A stretch of DNA of 64,000 bases, from the NCBI RefSeq assembly GCF_050436995.1, contig NC_134776.1, positions 17,215,001 to 17,279,000 of the forward strand, given 5' to 3'. Source of the DNA: Anticarsia gemmatalis. Lineage: Eukaryota > Arthropoda > Insecta > Lepidoptera > Erebidae. The notes under the pieces were generated by a model that did not search any database, was not told the DNA's origin, and worked only from the letters and a program-made list of their open reading frames with translations. Below, in pieces: positions 58,942-64,000 of the stretch. How positions within the stretch are numbered: the first letter of the stretch is position 1; each line of letters starts with the position of its first letter. The position numbers were made by a program, and so were the translations under genes.

Positions 58942-60807
58942 TTGCCTTTTACCGAACACATTTCCTCGATTCCTTGGTTTCTCTTTGGACTGTTAATGGT
59001 GACGTGCAGAAAGATTTCGCGTCAAAATGTTTTTAAAGGATTTTTGGCAACGGTCGGTTTTAATTAAGCTACTAAGCTGTTTATTTTTTTACACTCAAAA
59101 GAAAAATTTACGTTTACTTTTTGAGGTAGTAGATGTGTTAAATAATATTAGGTTCGATAACCTTTATTAAAGTAACTTTTATGTGAGTGTTTTCAAAATA
59201 CGTAGTTGTGGGAGTTTATACTTATACAGGTATTTACCTAAGTATTGAAATTTCTAACAATATGTATTCAGTACTTTTACTTTTAAAAGATGCAGAAACT
59301 TAAAAGAACATGATAAAGCTTTTGAGATATTAATATTTCTAGCACCGCGCTATATTTATAAAACGATGAAACTAGGTTACACTCAATATAGATGATTCGA
59401 TTCTAGAAGTGGAGCAGACTTGAAAACTTCTACAATACTATAAACAGAAACATGTAAAAGCAATCTGAATCGATCTGAATTAATTAAAAGACCTACGGAA
59501 CAAACGACAAAGTTGTGAACTAAACAGATCTGCAGGTCCGCTATATTAACCTTTCAACTGCATTGTATGCGAGGTCAATGACCGGAGGCTGTCCGTCGAA
59601 ATCTCCCCGTGCTCACCGACGCCGACTCTTTGTCCGACTACGCTAGCTAAAAAGTAGGGTATTGTTTTTGTCCGCCGTGTCTTCTTTATTAGTGTCTTTG
59701 TCTTGTTTGTAATTAGTGAACGGCATATTATTATTTTAACTTCAAAAACCGAAGTTTATTTTTAGTTTGAAATAAGTTTGTTTTCAATTATGTTTATTAC
59801 CACTTATTACTGCCATTATTCTGGTTTTTAATATCCAAATTGAATAAAAAGTAAATATACATACTTGTGACTTATACCAATATTTTTACCGTCAAGCTAA
59901 TGTGTTAAGAGGTGCCAATATAAATTAATGAGCAATAACGACGAATGCAAAGTTTTCCAATCAAAGACAAAACAATTTTAAAATAGAGCTCTTCGTATGA
60001 ATATTTTAGGTGTTTTAAAACCACTCGATAGCAAAAGTCTGGCGGAGTTAGACTGAAATAAAGAACTTACTTGTTAATAGACATGTTAACGGACATATCC
60101 TTTTCAGCAATCGAAGCACTTTTAAACTACTATTACATTTATTTTTAGTCGCCTTGCCTCGGTCGATTTACTGGGATCAAAATTTGTCGAAAGAAATCAT
60201 ATTTTTGCCTTATTGAAGAATTGATGCTTATTATAAGGGTTATAGTTATAGAATTGGAAAAAAATGTTAGGTATCTGTTTAAAATATTTTGTATCCGTCG
60301 CTTTACTTTAATTTGGTCTAATAGTACCTACGTTATTTGATATTACGGGCTATTAGTATGAATGTTCGAATTACTCAAACTCAAGTCGGGGCGGGCCGCT
60401 GGCATTATATAAATTCATTTTCGCTTTTCACCTTCTACGATTCCCTTTCATCACAAATTGTGTACTTGCTTGACCTTTGAATAGGTTAATAGATGGATTG
60501 ATGTACAAGGTTGTTGAGCTTTAAATCGTGCTTTTATATTCGAAATAGAGACATTCGATTCCTGGAAATTTGTCTCACATATTGGTCAGCTTAGCCTTTC
60601 TTATGCGTATACTCAACATTAGCCTTCCAATCCTCAAGTTTTCTCAAAAATGTTTCTTTAAAAAAATCTTTGTTTCACTTATCGACGTTTCTTTAGGGTA
60701 TGTAGACAATAATATTAATTATGTAATAGGTAGTGATTGGTTCAGTGACAAATTGATTAAACTTGTAGTCCTAGAATGGTTATCCGATATGCTAGTAATT
60801 ATGGCAA
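58942..60807. other. No gene seen
   Basis: AT-rich. The 105-codon frame 60570-60887 plus runs into the minisatellite and shows no domain, so it is probably chance. Confidence 0.4.
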
Positions 60808-61096
60808 TTGACTACAAAACGGAACTTCGACAAATTCTTGTACGACACTACTCTACTCCGACAAAATGGCACTCCGATGCGTTTTAATTTAGACAATACT
60901 AGAGTTCTATATACTTAGTCTCAGACACTATTGTACACCGACAAACCGTTTCTTCGACATAACTTTAATAAGAAACAATGTGACTTCGACGACATACTCC
61001 TTCGAAAATAATGCTAGGTCGACAGCAGTAAACTTCGAAGTACTCTTCTCAGGCATGTTGTACTTCGACAATATCGTAAATCGACGTGACACATCT
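60808..61096. repeat. Degenerate 16-bp tandem repeat, about 18 units
   Basis: The heptamer TTCGACA and its variants recur with a period of 16: at 60826, 60841, 60857, 60873, 60889, 60905, 60921, 60937, 60953, 60969, 60985, 61001, then 61018, 61034, 61050, 61064 and 61080. Unit example: TCCGACAAAATGGCAC. It resembles the array at 14496 (TTCGCAAAATGTCCAC). Because 16 is not a multiple of 3, each unit shifts the reading frame, which argues against a protein repeat. Confidence 0.8.
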
Positions 61097-63344
61097 AAGC
61101 CACCAATGTATATCAATTTTTTTTTAATGTATTTTTAATTAACTATTTTTACAGCATATTTTTATTTTTCATAGCAGGTATTAAAAACATAATAGTAAAA
61201 AAATCTGGCTTAAGCTACTTAACAGTAAGTTGAAAGCATAAAAATATAATGTCTGAACTACCAGTTAGCCACGGTATTTAGGTTAACATGTATAACGAAT
61301 ACCATGACTGTCCCTCATTTATCAAAGCTTATGTTATTTATTTCACCTGTCATAACTATTATGTATTATGCGTGTAAATGTTTATCATATTATCGAATCA
61401 GCGAGGCGCCGCGGCCGAGTAGCGCCCGTTTATTAGTATCAGGGACATGCAATGATGTTGAGGTTTTGTTACGATTTTGATTGATAGTTTACATCCCTTG
61501 GTAGGTAGAAAAACATTACAGTGATGTTAGATTTGCTGATTCGTGTGATACAAACATAAGTAAATTAATTAATATTATGATTATGTGTTGTGCAGTTTTC
61601 TATCAAGATGAGACGCTTCGAGTATTCTGCCATAGATTTTCTATAAGGACCATTATAGATACCAGCCATGGAGACTGAGGTCCATAGAGACCAGCCAGGG
61701 AAGGAGATTACTCAGCAAGTTTAAACATAAAAAAAAAATTTAAACAGGATTATTCCGTAACTGATGGTTTCAAATCTAAATCATGCATTGTTAGTTGTAA
61801 CAAAATTACAAATCTATTGAAGGAGATATTACACAAATATATTAATTAAACAATACGTATGTAACTCATAACTTTCAAAACATAACTTAGAGCGTAATAA
61901 TGCGTAAAATCAGTTTAATTTACACGTAAGAACGCGTAAATATTCGACAGAACATTGCGTAAACACTTTCCCATTGCGCCAGTCCGTATTGATCACGACC
62001 GATAATTATAGTTTATAATATATTTATATGGCTGTATAAAAATACGGACAATTTCATCAAATTGTCGGTTTGCACGCCGAGCGATTAGCGAGTCAAAGGT
62101 AATTATAGTGTACTAGCGATGTCCGTGGCGATGTCTGGACAACATTGTTTTCTACATGAATATTACATGCAATACAAATATGATAAAGTTTATTCACGGA
62201 CTGGATGTTCCACGTATTGTATATGGTACAAGGATTTGATGCCCACGTGTCGCAGAAATAGAAGATAAGCGGGTTACGTTAACATTGTGTTTGGAAACTC
62301 TGTGTCCGTTATTCCTGTTCCTGTAGTTGAACACCTGCAATATATGTATTCCAAAATTGGACTTTAATCCCTTCCTACAGTCCCGTTTCTATCGAAATAT
62401 ACAACGTTTACAATGCAACATCAATCTTCAAATAGCGATTTTACAAATAGACAAACATCTTCTTACACGATCATAGATGATTACATAAGTGAGTGAACTA
62501 TGTACAGTCCACACTTAATTATAGAATATCTCGATTACATCAGAGAGTATCGAATTTTACGAGTGTTTCTTTAAGTTTGGTGGGAGGTACGCGCCTACAG
62601 GCTACGGCATTTGACCCCGCGGACTGTGAAAGCCATTGACCTATATACCTGTGGTCTGATTTTAAATCAACAAGTTTTGGTTGAAGCGCTGCGGACACTT
62701 CTGACGTAATAAATTATACCGTGGAATGATTGAATGGAACAAATAAGGCAACGGGGAGTTTTATTCGCATAAAATATGAGTATGACGGTCGTTGTAGCTG
62801 TTTTAAACATGACCAAAAACCTATACACTGCCTAGGCCCACAGGAGTATGGATGAACGATTTTGGTATAGAGTTGTGCGAAAATTTGTAAGCGTCTCTTA
62901 GTCTAAGTAATTGAATAAATCACAGTGTTGTCAATTTGTCATTATATGGCACGGACTCTCTTGATTTCTCTAATTTCTTGGTAGATTGTGTACGCATGTA
63001 CGCAATGATGTAATTTGCTCATGTGTGAGTGTGATGTTCTTTGCGTTATTTATTTCGTTAAGTTATTAAGTAGTGCTATGAACTTCTACATATGTTCAGA
63101 ATATTGTGTTTATTTATTGAAGGTTTAATAATGCTATTTATATATTCATTAAGGTACATAAAATATAACTTTATATAACGTACAGATAACACGCATACAA
63201 TTTGGTTTTCGAACTTGAATAGGTTAATGAAATATCATATCGCAGATTTCGCTTTGAATCCTTCAATCTTTTATTAAGGTTTTTTACGAAGCATGACTTG
63301 CTGACGCTTCAAAGAGTACACGCATATCACGAACAATTCCCTGC
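61097..63344. other. No gene seen
   Basis: AT-rich, no coding, RNA or repeat signal recognised. Confidence 0.45.
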
Positions 63345-63475
63345 AAATTTCCTGACAGAGGTGTGAACATTCACTATCCCACTTGAATCTGGGTCACTAT
63401 TGAGAATTTTCTAATAGGAAAAACCCAATAACATGACCTGACCCGGGATTCGAACCCTTTGTTCCACATCGGTTT
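63345..63475 (-). mobile_element. tRNA-headed SINE fragment, second family
   Basis: The minus strand carries the B box GGGTTCGAATCCCGGGTCAG, then ATTGGGTTTTTCCTATTAGA and GTGACCCAGATTCAAGTGGG. This follows a common lepidopteran SINE body. The A box is missing or too worn to see. Confidence 0.55.
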
Positions 63476-64000
63476 GTTCTAAAACTTTTACGAACGGTAT
63501 ATTGCATGTCCATTGTTAGGGTTCAACAAAATATTGTTTTTCTATTCCTTTGTGTCAATGAAACGTGAAACGCGCCAAAAAGCCTCTATTTTTAATCAAA
63601 ATAGTACCTGCGAATGTTTATTTATTAAAATGGATACGTCCATTACTTTAAAAAATACATTCATATCTATTTCACAAATGCTCATTCATTTTATTTTTCG
63701 GAATGGCTTATAAAAGCTATTTAATTCATTGCTGCAAATTAGAATTTTCTAGCGTGAACTTAAATAGACATATAAATGGCAGACGCCAATTAGAACCAGA
63801 ACTAAAAAAGCTATTTTAAGATCACACAAATACTATAACTGTTAATAATTTATTACTTCAACAAACTAATTTTGTAAGCAATGATCGCTGCTAAATAAAT
63901 TTTATTTATTAAGTAAATACATCTACTATTTGTCATTTGTCCGGTTAAGGTACTTAATCCTGAACCATGCGTTGACTATGATTCGACGCAGCGATAGATA
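63476..64000. other. No gene seen
   Basis: AT-rich right edge. The frame 63513-63713 plus has no domain. Confidence 0.4.

Noticed and set aside
60570..60887. A 105-codon plus-strand gene
   Set aside because: Its 3' part is the 16-bp minisatellite and the rest is low-complexity AT-rich sequence.
1..64000. A new defence or biosynthetic gene system
   Set aside because: No set of intact genes exists in the window. All longer protein similarities are to transposons.

Overview
The window reads as non-coding DNA from a moth or butterfly (Lepidoptera). It is AT-rich, has no convincing host gene with intact exons, and is packed with decayed transposable elements that I recognise from lepidopteran genomes: Lep1-type Helitrons that start TC and end CTAG, a tRNA-headed SINE that ends in a CCCGCAC-type tail, a 5S-rRNA-headed SINE, and several non-LTR retrotransposon (LINE) families. 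The species cannot be named from what is visible. All family assignments come from motif recognition, not database searches.

Layout. 0-10 kb: mostly featureless DNA with a 5S-headed SINE (1.0-1.4 kb), a LINE tail and two Helitron 3' ends (8.1-8.6 kb). 10-19 kb: a GC-rich hairpin MITE with an 8-bp target duplication (10.6 kb), a LINE tail, an RFX X-box-like palindrome, a broken Helitron Rep/helicase gene (13.0-14.2 kb) that was itself hit by a retroposon, a 16-bp minisatellite (14.5 kb), and a 1.15-kb fold-back element with a SINE in its centre (15.8-16.9 kb). 19-33 kb: Lep1, Helitron ends, small inverted repeats, a tandem duplication (26.0 kb), a Myb/SANT-like fragment, a Helitron helicase C-terminus (30.4 kb), and a tRNA-headed SINE (32 kb). 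34-37 kb: three adjacent LINE remnants. 39.5 kb: a CpG-rich double-palindrome MITE. 44-55 kb: the densest block, with an RNase H-bearing LINE end (open frame of 349 codons), several pieces of a second LINE family whose C-terminus looks like a zinc knuckle plus restriction-like endonuclease, a nested 0.5-kb inverted-repeat element, and a Tc1-like transposase end. 55-64 kb: a 245-bp MITE, a second 16-bp minisatellite (60.8-61.1 kb) related to the first, and a SINE at the right edge.

No operon or pathway is present. What links the features is insertion history. Nearly all remnants that keep coding sequence lie on the minus strand. This would fit a long intron of a gene transcribed on the plus strand, or a one-strand piRNA-producing locus. 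The window alone cannot decide between these.

The items most worth a second look are the two related 16-bp arrays, the strand bias, a set of about 25-50-bp palindromes with 4-5-nt loops, and two dated insertions (a retroposon in the Helitron, a SINE in the fold-back element). I see no protein system that I would call new.
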